Shown piece after piece: positions 1-6,806 of a stretch of DNA of 8,359 nucleotides (position 1 is the first letter of the stretch; every line of letters starts with the position of its first letter). Below the pieces are notes generated by a model. The model worked only from the letters and a program-made list of their open reading frames with translations, was not told where the DNA came from and did not search any database. Position numbers and translations under genes: made by a program. The stretch lies in assembly GCA_937876695.1 (NCBI GenBank), contig CALFHW010000022.1, positions 1 to 8,359 on the forward strand. Reading direction: 5' to 3'. The stretch is from an uncultured bacterium (GTDB taxonomy: Bacteria > Patescibacteriota > Dojkabacteria > CALFHW01).

Positions 1-2
1 TA

Positions 3-1214
3 ATTTCTTGCTGTGCGGCTAGTATTTTTGCGGTATTAGTTGCCACAGGAGGTGTGCAGCTAAATGGTTCGAGTGCCTTAAATGGAGGAGATAACGAACC
101 GTATAGGCCTGATGCAGTCAGAGTCGAGGAAGAATCGGACTTGAGAAATTCTCAAAGTAAGCAGCAGATATACTACAGCAACGGCTGTGAGTACTACGTA
201 TACGGCAAAGTCGATGGGCAGCTGGAGAAAATTAGTTTGCCAAAAATCGACGATCCTAAGATGAAACAGGAGAATTGCAGTATTATTTCTGAGGAAAAGT
301 CTGCTGCTGGAGTTGTCACTGCCAAACTTCTTAAGGACACTGAGTTGGTAGAAAAATATAGATATCCATTACCTGGCACAAATAGTTCTAGTTGGCATTA
401 TGCTTTAGTGAACCTAGTAGCGGGCACCAGAAAGCTATTACCTATTGTCCAGACCCAAGAATTTGGCCTGGTAACACTACCTCGAAAAATTGGGGCAGAG
501 TACCGAGCTTACGGCACACCCGCTTCCGGCGTTTGGGATGAAATATCACTACTTAGGTGGGATGCCGAGTTTTCGAGCCCTGCTAAGCAGTTAATCACCT
601 ACTCAAAAAGTATTCCAGAAGCTGCAACAGGACCAATTTCCAGTATGGCTACCGATCTCAGCGGAAACTACTTAGTTATTAGCCACCCACAGGAAACAAG
701 AGGGATGATTACGGTGTTCCATGATATTGGCGGAGAAATTCCGGATAACGACGTGGAGGCAGCCAGACTACCCCAGGGTGTTATAAAAACAGGTACTAAC
801 CCCGTTTGGTTAACTCCTTTGCCTGCCAAGGGCCCGACAGGTAAAATCTCTGATCCAGCAGTTCAGCTGGCATACCTTGGTTACACACTAATAGGAAGCA
901 CAGAAGAATATATGCTTGCTAATTACCATACTGAAGGCGGGCAAACACGCAAGTTAGCCTCTATACCAATAGGATTGGAACCCACCGGGCAAACAAAGGT
1001 TGATCCAAACAGACTGGCCTATTCACTGAAATCCGGTGATGGCAAGATTCAAAGTTACGAAATACTGCTCGATAGCCAGACCGTCAGAGAGCTAGGCGAA
1101 CTAGAGCAAGCGGCTAGTTATGACGGGGACGTGGTTGGGATCACACAAGTAGAGGGCAAAGCAGTAATTATCAAAAAAACAGGTGACAAACAGACCGAGT
1201 TGCTTAGGTTTTGA
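3..1214 (+). CDS. Membrane-anchored or secreted protein of unknown function, 5' end missing
   Basis: The reading frame is already open at the left edge, so the start lies outside the window; 403 residues are visible. The first visible residues (SCCASIFAVLVATGG) are hydrophobic and look like the end of a signal peptide or membrane anchor. The rest would then be outside the cytoplasm. A GTG at 54 is the first usual start codon inside the window. It sits only one base after an AGGAGG and would cut the hydrophobic stretch off, so I do not take it as the start. The body is rich in short predicted beta segments (for example SGNYLVIS, YDGDVVGITQ, KAVIIKKTGD), with acidic and Gly/Pro turns. This would suit a beta-propeller or similar all-beta fold, but I recognise no family motif. 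The gene ends with TGA just before a possible promoter for the next gene. Function unknown; coding status is secure from length and composition. Confidence 0.8.
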   Translation: MSCCAASIFAVLVATGGVQLNGSSALNGGDNEPYRPDAVRVEEESDLRNSQSKQQIYYSNGCEYYVYGKVDGQLEKISLPKIDDPKMKQENCSIISEEKSAAGVVTAKLLKDTELVEKYRYPLPGTNSSSWHYALVNLVAGTRKLLPIVQTQEFGLVTLPRKIGAEYRAYGTPASGVWDEISLLRWDAEFSSPAKQLITYSKSIPEAATGPISSMATDLSGNYLVISHPQETRGMITVFHDIGGEIPDNDVEAARLPQGVIKTGTNPVWLTPLPAKGPTGKISDPAVQLAYLGYTLIGSTEEYMLANYHTEGGQTRKLASIPIGLEPTGQTKVDPNRLAYSLKSGDGKIQSYEILLDSQTVRELGELEQAASYDGDVVGITQVEGKAVIIKKTGDKQTELLRF

Positions 1215-1240
1215 GGGAGTATGTAATTCCGGGATAAAAT
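1211..1240 (+). promoter_or_regulatory. Possible sigma70-type promoter for the sppA-like gene
   Basis: TTGAGG (1211-1216) and TAAAAT (1235-1240) are separated by 18 bases, with 4/6 and 5/6 matches to the -35 and -10 consensus. Transcription would begin near 1247, giving a leader of about 49 nt before ATG 1296. The -35 overlaps the stop codon of the preceding gene. AT-rich DNA gives such matches by chance, so this is only moderately supported. Confidence 0.4.
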
Positions 1241-1295
1241 CAGTTAGAATCGTAACGGATAGAGAGTCCTATTTTAATTTCAGTGAAGTAAACAT

Positions 1296-2438
1296 ATGTC
1301 GGAGAATAATTCTGGTAATAATAAGGGTGGATCAGCTTGGATGGCAATGGTATTGATTGTGGTGTTAGTAATTTGTTTTTGTATAACTATGTGCGTGGGT
1401 TCAGTGGTGCTATTTGCTAGTATTGACACCTCAGCTGCGGGTAGTGCTGGGACGAGGTCCAGTGTTGAGAGGGTAGTCGGTGGCTCAGAAACTAGCGAGA
1501 ACAAGTTTCTATCGATTCCAATAAGCGGTGCTATTATGACCAATAGTAGCGATGCAGCTGGTTTTGACTTGTTCGGTGGCGGAGGTGTGACTTATGGTTA
1601 CGATATTAAAAAGTCACTAGAAGAGGCTGCTGACAAGGACTATGCAGGAGTAATCTTAGAAATTAGTTCGCCTGGTGGAACCATCACTGGTTCTGTAGCG
1701 ATTTCAGATGGGGTTGAGTATTATCGTCAGAAGACAGGTAAGCCTGTACTAGCGTTTGTGCGTGATCAAGCAGCCTCTGGGGGCTACTGGGCAGCGGCTT
1801 CCGCCGATGAGATAATTGCAGATAGCGGCGCCATGACTGGTAGTATTGGTGTGATCTTTGGCCCATTGAAGTATTACAACGGGGTGATTGAGGAAGGCAG
1901 CAGCTTATTCGGCAATGTAGTCACCCAAAACGGCATCGAAACTACATATATCACCGGAGGTGGAGGCAAAGACGTAGGTAACCCATACCGTAAGATCACT
2001 GAGGAAGAGTTGCGTATCTTACAGACTTCTGTGAGCAACGAGTACGAAAAATTTGTGCAGTTCGTCAGCAAGCGCCGAGGGATAACGCCAGCTGACATCA
2101 AAAACAAAGTTAAGGCACATATATACGGCAATGCGCAGGCAATCGACCTGAAACTTATCGACGCTAGCGGCAATCGCACTGCGGCATTCGATAGAATGAA
2201 GGAACTCGCTAAAGTCAGTGATTATAAAGTTGTGCAAATAGGCAGTGACCTAGGTTTCTGGGATGCGTTGTTCGGGATGTCCAGAATTGGTGGCGCTTCG
2301 CAGAATGCAGGTGGTGCTGCAGGGGCAACTGGAATAACAGCAGCCGGCCAAGGGCAATCTACTCTTGTTAAATCATGTGTGCTCTGCGGACAGATGCTAG
2401 TTCTTCACGGTAATCCTGAAGACTACAAGGCAATTTAG
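1296..2438 (+). CDS. sppA: Signal peptide peptidase SppA-like serine protease (peptidase family S49)
   Basis: Membrane protease that, in this family, degrades released signal peptides and membrane protein fragments. Residues 1-14 are hydrophilic, 15-42 form one transmembrane helix, and the catalytic domain (about 70-310) would face outward. Visible family motifs are ISSPGGT (124-129), the nucleophile Ser161 in QAASGGYWAA, the following TGSIGVIFG (181-189), and Lys225 in GGKDVGNPYRK. By alignment from memory with E. coli Lys209 and the B. subtilis enzyme, Lys225 is the general base of the Ser-Lys dyad. The IYGNAQAIDLKLIDASG segment is the usual S49 end motif. At 380 aa it is the short single-domain form, not the double-length E. 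coli form. Odd points are three Cys within the membrane helix (VICFCITMC). After a Gly/Ala linker (332-354) there is also a tail with CVLC and the end PEDYKAI. The start is ATG 1296 with no good ribosome site. It probably forms an operon with the M23 gene 10 nt downstream. Confidence 0.93.
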   Translation: MSENNSGNNKGGSAWMAMVLIVVLVICFCITMCVGSVVLFASIDTSAAGSAGTRSSVERVVGGSETSENKFLSIPISGAIMTNSSDAAGFDLFGGGGVTYGYDIKKSLEEAADKDYAGVILEISSPGGTITGSVAISDGVEYYRQKTGKPVLAFVRDQAASGGYWAAASADEIIADSGAMTGSIGVIFGPLKYYNGVIEEGSSLFGNVVTQNGIETTYITGGGGKDVGNPYRKITEEELRILQTSVSNEYEKFVQFVSKRRGITPADIKNKVKAHIYGNAQAIDLKLIDASGNRTAAFDRMKELAKVSDYKVVQIGSDLGFWDALFGMSRIGGASQNAGGAAGATGITAAGQGQSTLVKSCVLCGQMLVLHGNPEDYKAI

Positions 2439-2448
2439 CCTGCATTGA

Positions 2449-3315
2449 ATGAAAAAACAGCTGCTTTATCGTGGTCTAGTCACTGGAATTGTTTTGTTGA
2501 CATTGGTTATTTCATTTCAGCTAGGCGCGCTTTATGGAGTGGGTAGCAATAAGCAGAGGCTGCAGACACTCTACTCGCAAAAGCAATTAGCGGAATTGTC
2601 CATTGAAGCACTGCGCACTGAGATTACAGAAGTTGAGCTAGAGTTGGCGACCGGGCAGGAACTCACCGAAGAGCAGCAGAAAACATACGAGGACAAATTG
2701 TCCCAACTAGAGGGCAGGGTCGCTGGACTGAACAGCGAGTTAGCAGAGACTAAAAACAGCCTCGGTAATGGCAAATATCCTTTTATCGTGCCAACTTCGG
2801 GCAGTATTGTCACTTTTGCAGGTTCCTATGCGGGCAACATGATGGGAATTGAACACTGGGGGATAGATATCTGGACTACTGCTAGTAATAACGGCGTAAC
2901 TCCTGGCTTCAAAGGCAACCCAGTTTACTCAGCATGCAGCGGCAAGGTCACTAAGCTTCATCCGGGAAATGGCGCGCTGACGTTGCTGTGCGATGATATC
3001 CCCAAGGATCAAGGTTACGATCTACCAGCTTACAGCGGTGTATTTATCTACTACGGGCATCTGGGACATGCTGACACCAAGCAACAGTTCATAGAGGTTG
3101 GCCTAAATCAACGGGTCACTCAAGGGCAGCTACTCGGCTACCAAGGCAATCTCAGTGACGTCTTTCCCAATATGCGCAATGTCCACTTGCATTTCACAAT
3201 TTACTCAGGGAAGTATAATCCGCCTTGGAATAAAGAGGGCGGGCCGCATAACCCTTGTATGTACATCGGCGGCGATTGCGGCCGCAAGGGCCAGCGGTTC
3301 GTAGCGGGTGTCTAG
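2449..3315 (+). CDS. Membrane-anchored M23 metallopeptidase with coiled coil (peptidoglycan endopeptidase-like)
   Basis: Likely zinc endopeptidase that cuts peptidoglycan peptide cross-links outside the membrane, or a related non-catalytic regulator. Residues 9-31 form a signal anchor helix. Residues 34-105 are a charged heptad-like coiled coil rich in Leu, Glu and Gln, and about 112-258 is the M23 (LytM/peptidase_M23) domain. All catalytic positions are visible: His136 and Asp140 in HWGID, His204 in YYGHLGH, and His246/His248 in VHLHF. These match the LytM zinc ligands (His, Asp, final His) and the two catalytic histidines, so an active enzyme is expected. The anchor plus coiled coil resembles EnvC- or MepM-type cell-division hydrolases in layout. 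A Cys-containing end (NPCMYIGGDCGRK) follows the domain and might form a disulfide. The start is ATG, 10 nt after the sppA-like stop, with no ribosome binding site, which suggests co-transcription and perhaps coupled translation. Confidence 0.92.
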   Translation: MKKQLLYRGLVTGIVLLTLVISFQLGALYGVGSNKQRLQTLYSQKQLAELSIEALRTEITEVELELATGQELTEEQQKTYEDKLSQLEGRVAGLNSELAETKNSLGNGKYPFIVPTSGSIVTFAGSYAGNMMGIEHWGIDIWTTASNNGVTPGFKGNPVYSACSGKVTKLHPGNGALTLLCDDIPKDQGYDLPAYSGVFIYYGHLGHADTKQQFIEVGLNQRVTQGQLLGYQGNLSDVFPNMRNVHLHFTIYSGKYNPPWNKEGGPHNPCMYIGGDCGRKGQRFVAGV

Positions 3316-3375
3316 GTGGGAGAGACTACTAACAGTGTCCCAATTGGTGATATAATTGCGGATATAAAGCCGTAA
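3316..3375 (+). other. Short 19-codon open frame before the sortase (fossil N-terminus, leader peptide or chance)
   Basis: A GTG directly abutting the M23 stop opens a frame reading (M)GETTNSVPIGDIIADIKP and then TAA. The peptide looks like the cytoplasmic tail of a membrane protein. The sortase membrane anchor starts 8 nt later in a different frame (KIKYLLLF...). It could be a leftover N-terminus detached by indels, a leader peptide, or chance. The extended -10 at 3348-3356 lies inside it. No ribosome site is visible. Confidence 0.25.
3348..3356 (+). promoter_or_regulatory. Extended -10 promoter for the sortase-ABC-flavoprotein operon
   Basis: TGATATAAT is a perfect TGnTATAAT extended -10 element. 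No convincing -35 lies 16-18 bases upstream, which is tolerable for extended -10 promoters. Transcription would begin near 3363, leaving about 20 nt before the ATT at 3383. That fits the longer sortase reading. A second start here would explain how the sortase group is expressed separately from the sppA/M23 pair. Confidence 0.5.
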
Positions 3376-3382
3376 GTAGAAA

Positions 3383-3991
3383 ATTAAATATCTATTACTA
3401 TTTATAGCTTTTTGTGGCGCAGCAGCTTCTACATACCTATTATGGCCATTCTTACCGGAACTAACATGGCAATTGAGCTCCCATAATTGGCAACAGGAAT
3501 ATTCCACACCACTTCCAGTAAGTTACCCAACAGCTACCATGTTGATTATTCCCAGTATTGGGGTTAAAGCCAAAGTTCTGGAGGCTGGTAGTATTGAGAT
3601 TTTGAATGAACAGGAAGGGGTTTGGCTGGAGATGGTTTCGACAACCACCGACCAACCTCGCGACGACGCACCAAAAGCGGGCGACAATGCCCCCCAACCT
3701 GGCGCTCCCGGCACCAATACTGTCATCGCCGGGCACCGTTTCCAGTATCTACCGCCCAATAGCACCACTTTTTATCACCTAGATAAAGTTAAGGAAGGTG
3801 AGCAGATAGTTTTATTTTGGCGGGGCGAGCGGCAAGTCTATGAGATTATTGGGATACAGGAAGTCCTGCCACAGCAAATTGAGATTAGGGAGGCACAACC
3901 CGGCGAGATCCAATTGACCCTATATACCTGCACTCCCATAGGTAGCAACGACAGGAGATTGGCTGTCAGCTCGCGCAGGGTGTATGATTAA
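3383..3991 (+). CDS. Sortase (cysteine transpeptidase), probable ATT start
   Basis: Membrane-bound transpeptidase of the sortase family, which cleaves sorting signals and joins surface proteins to peptidoglycan or to each other. With the usual codons the first possible start is TTG 3473 (172 aa). The open frame continues back to 3380, and the extra stretch encodes KYLLLFIAFCGAAASTYL plus LLWPF, an excellent signal anchor. ATT at 3383 is the only plausible initiator that keeps it, giving 202 aa numbered from ATT. Catalytic residues are His118 (VIAGHRF), Cys183 (TLYTCTP) and Arg192 (DRRLAV), all in the right order. The TLxTCxP form is more like class D/E or related housekeeping-type sortases than class A, but class is unsure. 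A Pro/Asp-rich loop (QPRDDAPKAGDNAPQPGAPG) precedes the catalytic His. No LPxTG substrate gene is in the window. The stop overlaps the next ATG by one base (TAATG). The sortase call is very sure; the start is not. Confidence 0.87.
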   Translation: MKYLLLFIAFCGAAASTYLLWPFLPELTWQLSSHNWQQEYSTPLPVSYPTATMLIIPSIGVKAKVLEAGSIEILNEQEGVWLEMVSTTTDQPRDDAPKAGDNAPQPGAPGTNTVIAGHRFQYLPPNSTTFYHLDKVKEGEQIVLFWRGERQVYEIIGIQEVLPQQIEIREAQPGEIQLTLYTCTPIGSNDRRLAVSSRRVYD

Positions 3992-4926
3992 TGATAATGA
4001 ATATCAGCGCGCGGGGTATCACGAAAACATACTCTGGTAGACAGGTTTTGAAAGGCTTGGATATAGATATCCAATTAGGTAAGGTGCTAGGGCTGCTCGG
4101 TCCAAATGGCGCTGGAAAGTCCACCGCTATAAAGATTCTCACTGGGCAGACCAAACCCAGCTCAGGTCACCTGGAAATTGATGGCAAAGAGTATGACCAC
4201 CTACCCGAGGAATCTAGAATGCAGTTAGGGGTGATGCCTCAGGATATTGTCATTTGGGATGATTTGAATATTTTAGAGAACTTAGAAATGTCGGCAGACA
4301 TCTATGGGCTATCAGCAGCTATGAAGAAGCAACGGACTGAATTCTTAGTTGACTCACTTAAACTCACACCTGAGCTTAAAACACTGGCCCGCAATCTATC
4401 TGGCGGTTATAAGCGCAGATTGAATTTAGCAATTTCGATTGTTCACGATCCCAAGCTAATTTTCCTAGATGAACCAACTCCTGGAATTGACGCTCAAAGT
4501 AGGCATTTATTGATGGATTTTATTTCTACCTTGGCTGATAGTGGCGACTACGCAATTGTTTTGACAGATCACTATTTAGATGAAGCCGAGAAAATCTGTG
4601 ATAGTTTTATTATTATTGATGCAGGGCAAGTTGTCACCCAGGGTAGCCTAGGAGAACTCAGACGTAAACATGGTAACGGTAATTTATTAAGCATCGAGGT
4701 CGGTGGACAAAATAATAAATTGATTGAGGAATTAAATATAGCATTCAAGGACGGCAAAGTTATAAAAGGACATTTCGTCTGTCTGGCTCAAGACCCGCTA
4801 AAGTCAATGCAAATAGCGCTGTCGATAATCACTAAAAACAGTGACGGTGTGCACAATATCTCTGTCAAAGAGCCGAGTCTCGAGGACATATTTTTATTAA
4901 TTACTGGTAAGGAAGTCAGGGAGTAA
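3991..4926 (+). CDS. ABC transporter ATP-binding protein (ABC-2 / drug and polysaccharide exporter type)
   Basis: ATPase subunit that powers the adjacent ABC-2 permease from the cytoplasmic side. All nucleotide-binding motifs are intact: Walker A GPNGAGKST (37-45), Q-loop Gln84 (VMPQD), signature LSGGY (136-140), Walker B LIFLDEP with Glu161, D-loop GID (165-167) and switch His194 (LTDHYLDEAE). The signature LSGGYKRRLN and the end motif EPSLEDIFLLITGKE are typical of the CcmA/DrrA/NodI-like group that pairs with ABC-2 permeases. Residues from about 225 to 311 form the usual C-terminal regulatory extension. The first ATG overlaps the sortase TAA by one base. A second ATG two codons later (3997) would also fit, and TAATG overlap suggests coupled translation. 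The substrate cannot be told from sequence. Confidence 0.95.
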   Translation: MIMNISARGITKTYSGRQVLKGLDIDIQLGKVLGLLGPNGAGKSTAIKILTGQTKPSSGHLEIDGKEYDHLPEESRMQLGVMPQDIVIWDDLNILENLEMSADIYGLSAAMKKQRTEFLVDSLKLTPELKTLARNLSGGYKRRLNLAISIVHDPKLIFLDEPTPGIDAQSRHLLMDFISTLADSGDYAIVLTDHYLDEAEKICDSFIIIDAGQVVTQGSLGELRRKHGNGNLLSIEVGGQNNKLIEELNIAFKDGKVIKGHFVCLAQDPLKSMQIALSIITKNSDGVHNISVKEPSLEDIFLLITGKEVRE

Positions 4927-4947
4927 TTTTATTTTTAATTCTAATCG

Positions 4948-6060
4948 ATGCAAATCACGCTGGCTGTTTTTAAATTTAATTTGCTTGGATTGCTGCGCAA
5001 TCTTAAATCCTCAGGGATCATGTTTATAATTCCGGTGGTGTTTATGGGAGTATTCGCAGTGGCATTTGGCGGCGACAACCAGTCGGTGCAGATGAAAATC
5101 GGCATCTTTGTGGAGAGCTCAGCGAAGTCAGTAGCGCCTGATTTTGAAGGAACACTGAAACAGATCGATGAGGAGAGTGAAAACCTAAATTTCCAGATTA
5201 GTACATTCAGTTCAGCCACAGAGCTTGAGAAGAGCCTAAGAGACGGGCAGATAGGGATAGCGATGCAGGTGACTACTGCGAACGAAGGAGTTCCATTTGA
5301 AATTAAAATTCAAGGAAAAGAATCCAGTATGGATTACATTGTCGCCAAGTCAGTATTGGTCGATATTGTTAACCAAGTAATTTATGCAGATAAGATTATC
5401 TCTACCGAGGTGCTTCAGCAGGGCGGGGCAAGTGAAAGCGTGTTCAATCAGCTGGTCCCAGGCTTGATTGTTTATGGGGTATTGATTTTAATTCCTGGGA
5501 TTGCCCAAGGCTTTGCAGCGATCACTGAGAAGAAGTATATCCAGCGCTTAGCATATAGTAAAGCTAAGGCTCGACATATCATTGCAGGGAGTATCCTCTA
5601 TTACATGCTTTTGGGGGCGGTACAAGTAGTATTTCTATACGGGACAGCTACTATATTTGGTTATCGATCCACAGGTAACCCATTGCTAGCCATAATTCCT
5701 GGTCTTTTGACTGTTGTATTCGTGATCGGTTTAGGTCTGTTGATCGGTTCTTATGTCAAAAAGACCGACGCCGCAACCAATATAGGCACGATTCTATCGA
5801 TCATCCTAGGCTTCTTCTCGGGGTCATTCATATCTGGTATCGGCAGTGTCCTGGAGTTCAACTTTTTGGGAAGACTCTGGCAGATCAATGACATCATCCC
5901 TAGCAAATGGAGCACTGTTGCCATGGAAAAAATACTGGCTGACAACCTAGGACTGGCTGATATAGCGGGGGAATTGGCTATTCTATCGGTTTCTGGATTT
6001 ATATTTATAGTTCTGGGAATTTTAATTTATTACAAAAGACAATTGTCAGTCGAATCATGA
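4948..6060 (+). CDS. ABC-2 family transporter permease
   Basis: Membrane subunit of the exporter whose ATPase lies 21 nt upstream. The topology is the classic ABC-2 (ABC2_membrane_3-like) pattern. TM1 is at about 23-42, then a soluble outward domain at about 43-168, then five helices at about 169-191, 212-234, 245-268, 279-300 and 341-361. The short cytoplasmic loop after TM2 (TEKKYIQRLAYSKAKARHII) is the segment that usually contacts the ATPase. The family exports drugs, lipids, bacteriocins or polysaccharides; the substrate here is unknown. The start is ATG 4948, with an AT-rich spacer and no ribosome site before it. Its TGA stop overlaps the next ATG (ATGA), so the flavoprotein is probably made by coupled translation. 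Confidence 0.93.
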   Translation: MQITLAVFKFNLLGLLRNLKSSGIMFIIPVVFMGVFAVAFGGDNQSVQMKIGIFVESSAKSVAPDFEGTLKQIDEESENLNFQISTFSSATELEKSLRDGQIGIAMQVTTANEGVPFEIKIQGKESSMDYIVAKSVLVDIVNQVIYADKIISTEVLQQGGASESVFNQLVPGLIVYGVLILIPGIAQGFAAITEKKYIQRLAYSKAKARHIIAGSILYYMLLGAVQVVFLYGTATIFGYRSTGNPLLAIIPGLLTVVFVIGLGLLIGSYVKKTDAATNIGTILSIILGFFSGSFISGIGSVLEFNFLGRLWQINDIIPSKWSTVAMEKILADNLGLADIAGELAILSVSGFIFIVLGILIYYKRQLSVES

Positions 6061-6803
6061 TCAAACAAATATTAAATCTACTTAGGCCCAAAAAATTAAA
6101 ATTCATCGAGAAGAGGAAGCAGGCCCAGAACGTTTACTCCTTTATTTTTAGTAGAGAAGGAATTGAGTTTGAAGCAGGTCAGCACTTTATATTTATCTTG
6201 CCACACGCTAAATCTGATAATAGAAGTGTGTTTCGGGTTTTCTCTATCTCGTCCGCACCAGCGGAAGATCATATTGCAATCACAACTAGATTCTTCGGCG
6301 AGAAGTCCAGCAGCTTCAAACGAGCGCTGATGGAGATGAAGGCCGGGGATAGTATTACCGTCAGAGGTCCTTCGCCGCTGTCTGATGTTTTTAAAATAAA
6401 GGACCAAGGCGGCAAGTTTGTTTTTATCGCCGGCGGGATCGGAATTACGCCATTTCATTCTGTGCTCACACAAGCTTCATTGACAGGTGGGCAGCTCAAC
6501 GGCGAGTTATTCTATGCAAATAGCGATAAGGATTTTATTTTTTCCGAGGCACTGGATTCAGCTGTAGCTGGGCAAGATAATTTTAAAATAAATAAAATTA
6601 TTTCTCCCGATAGAATAACCACCGAGCAGCTAAAAGCCGCCATAGATAGGCAAGGGCAGAATGTGATTTTTAAAATTTCAGGCACCAGAGAATTCGTCAA
6701 AAACTACAAGAATATCTTGCGAAGAGAATTAAAAATACCCCGAAGGCAAATCAAAGCATATGCCTATATCGGGGTATTTGGTTCTTACAATAAATCCTTC
6801 TGA
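6057..6803 (+). CDS. Ferredoxin-NADP+ reductase-like FAD/NAD(P)-binding oxidoreductase
   Basis: Flavin-dependent electron transfer protein of the FNR superfamily. Residues about 13-112 form the FAD-binding barrel, with the RxFS flavin motif RVFSISSAP (60-68) and the GQHFIF strand (41-46). Residues about 118-248 form the NAD(P) domain, with GGIGITP (126-132), FYANS (152-156), ISGT (207-210) and the end GVFGSY. There is no 2Fe-2S cysteine cluster and no extra membrane segment, so it is a minimal soluble reductase needing an outside electron partner. It starts with ATG inside the permease stop (ATGA), at the end of the sortase-ABC operon, which suggests a shared role that I cannot name. The last 70 bases double as a hairpin that probably terminates the opposing gene. 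The final Tyr-Asn-Lys-Ser-Phe is short; in plant-type FNRs the end residue stacks on the flavin, so Phe248 might, but this is inference. Confidence 0.9.
   Translation: MIKQILNLLRPKKLKFIEKRKQAQNVYSFIFSREGIEFEAGQHFIFILPHAKSDNRSVFRVFSISSAPAEDHIAITTRFFGEKSSSFKRALMEMKAGDSITVRGPSPLSDVFKIKDQGGKFVFIAGGIGITPFHSVLTQASLTGGQLNGELFYANSDKDFIFSEALDSAVAGQDNFKINKIISPDRITTEQLKAAIDRQGQNVIFKISGTREFVKNYKNILRRELKIPRRQIKAYAYIGVFGSYNKSF
6733..6779 (-). terminator. Intrinsic terminator of the minus-strand zinc-ribbon gene, inside the flavoprotein gene
   Basis: A perfect 11-bp inverted repeat, AAATACCCCGA (6733-6743) and TCGGGGTATTT (6769-6779), is extended by an inner 5-bp stem AGGCA (6744-6748) / TGCCT (6761-6765). 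There is a 3-base bulge and a 12-base loop. On the minus strand the stem is followed by an extended T run (TATTTTT), as in intrinsic terminators, starting 27 nt after the minus-strand gene's stop. On the plus strand the T run is poor (TATTTGG), so plus-strand use is doubtful. Confidence 0.75.
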
Positions 6804-6806
6804 GTT

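Noticed and set aside
47..66. AGGAGG followed by GTG 54 and ATG 64 as a translation start
   Set aside because: GTG 54 is one base from the motif, too close, and would remove the hydrophobic anchor. ATG 64 is in another frame and stops after a few codons. The frame is open to the left edge.
1874..2237. Minus-strand open frames opposite the sppA-like gene
   Set aside because: They overlap the conserved S49 domain and have no motif or start signal of their own.
6038..6047. GACAATTGTC palindrome near the permease end as an operator
   Set aside because: It is a 10-bp palindrome inside coding sequence with no second copy or nearby promoter; chance is enough.
6096..6473. 125-codon minus-strand open frame opposite the flavoprotein gene
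   Set aside because: The plus strand carries clear FNR motifs in order; the antisense product shows no recognisable domain.
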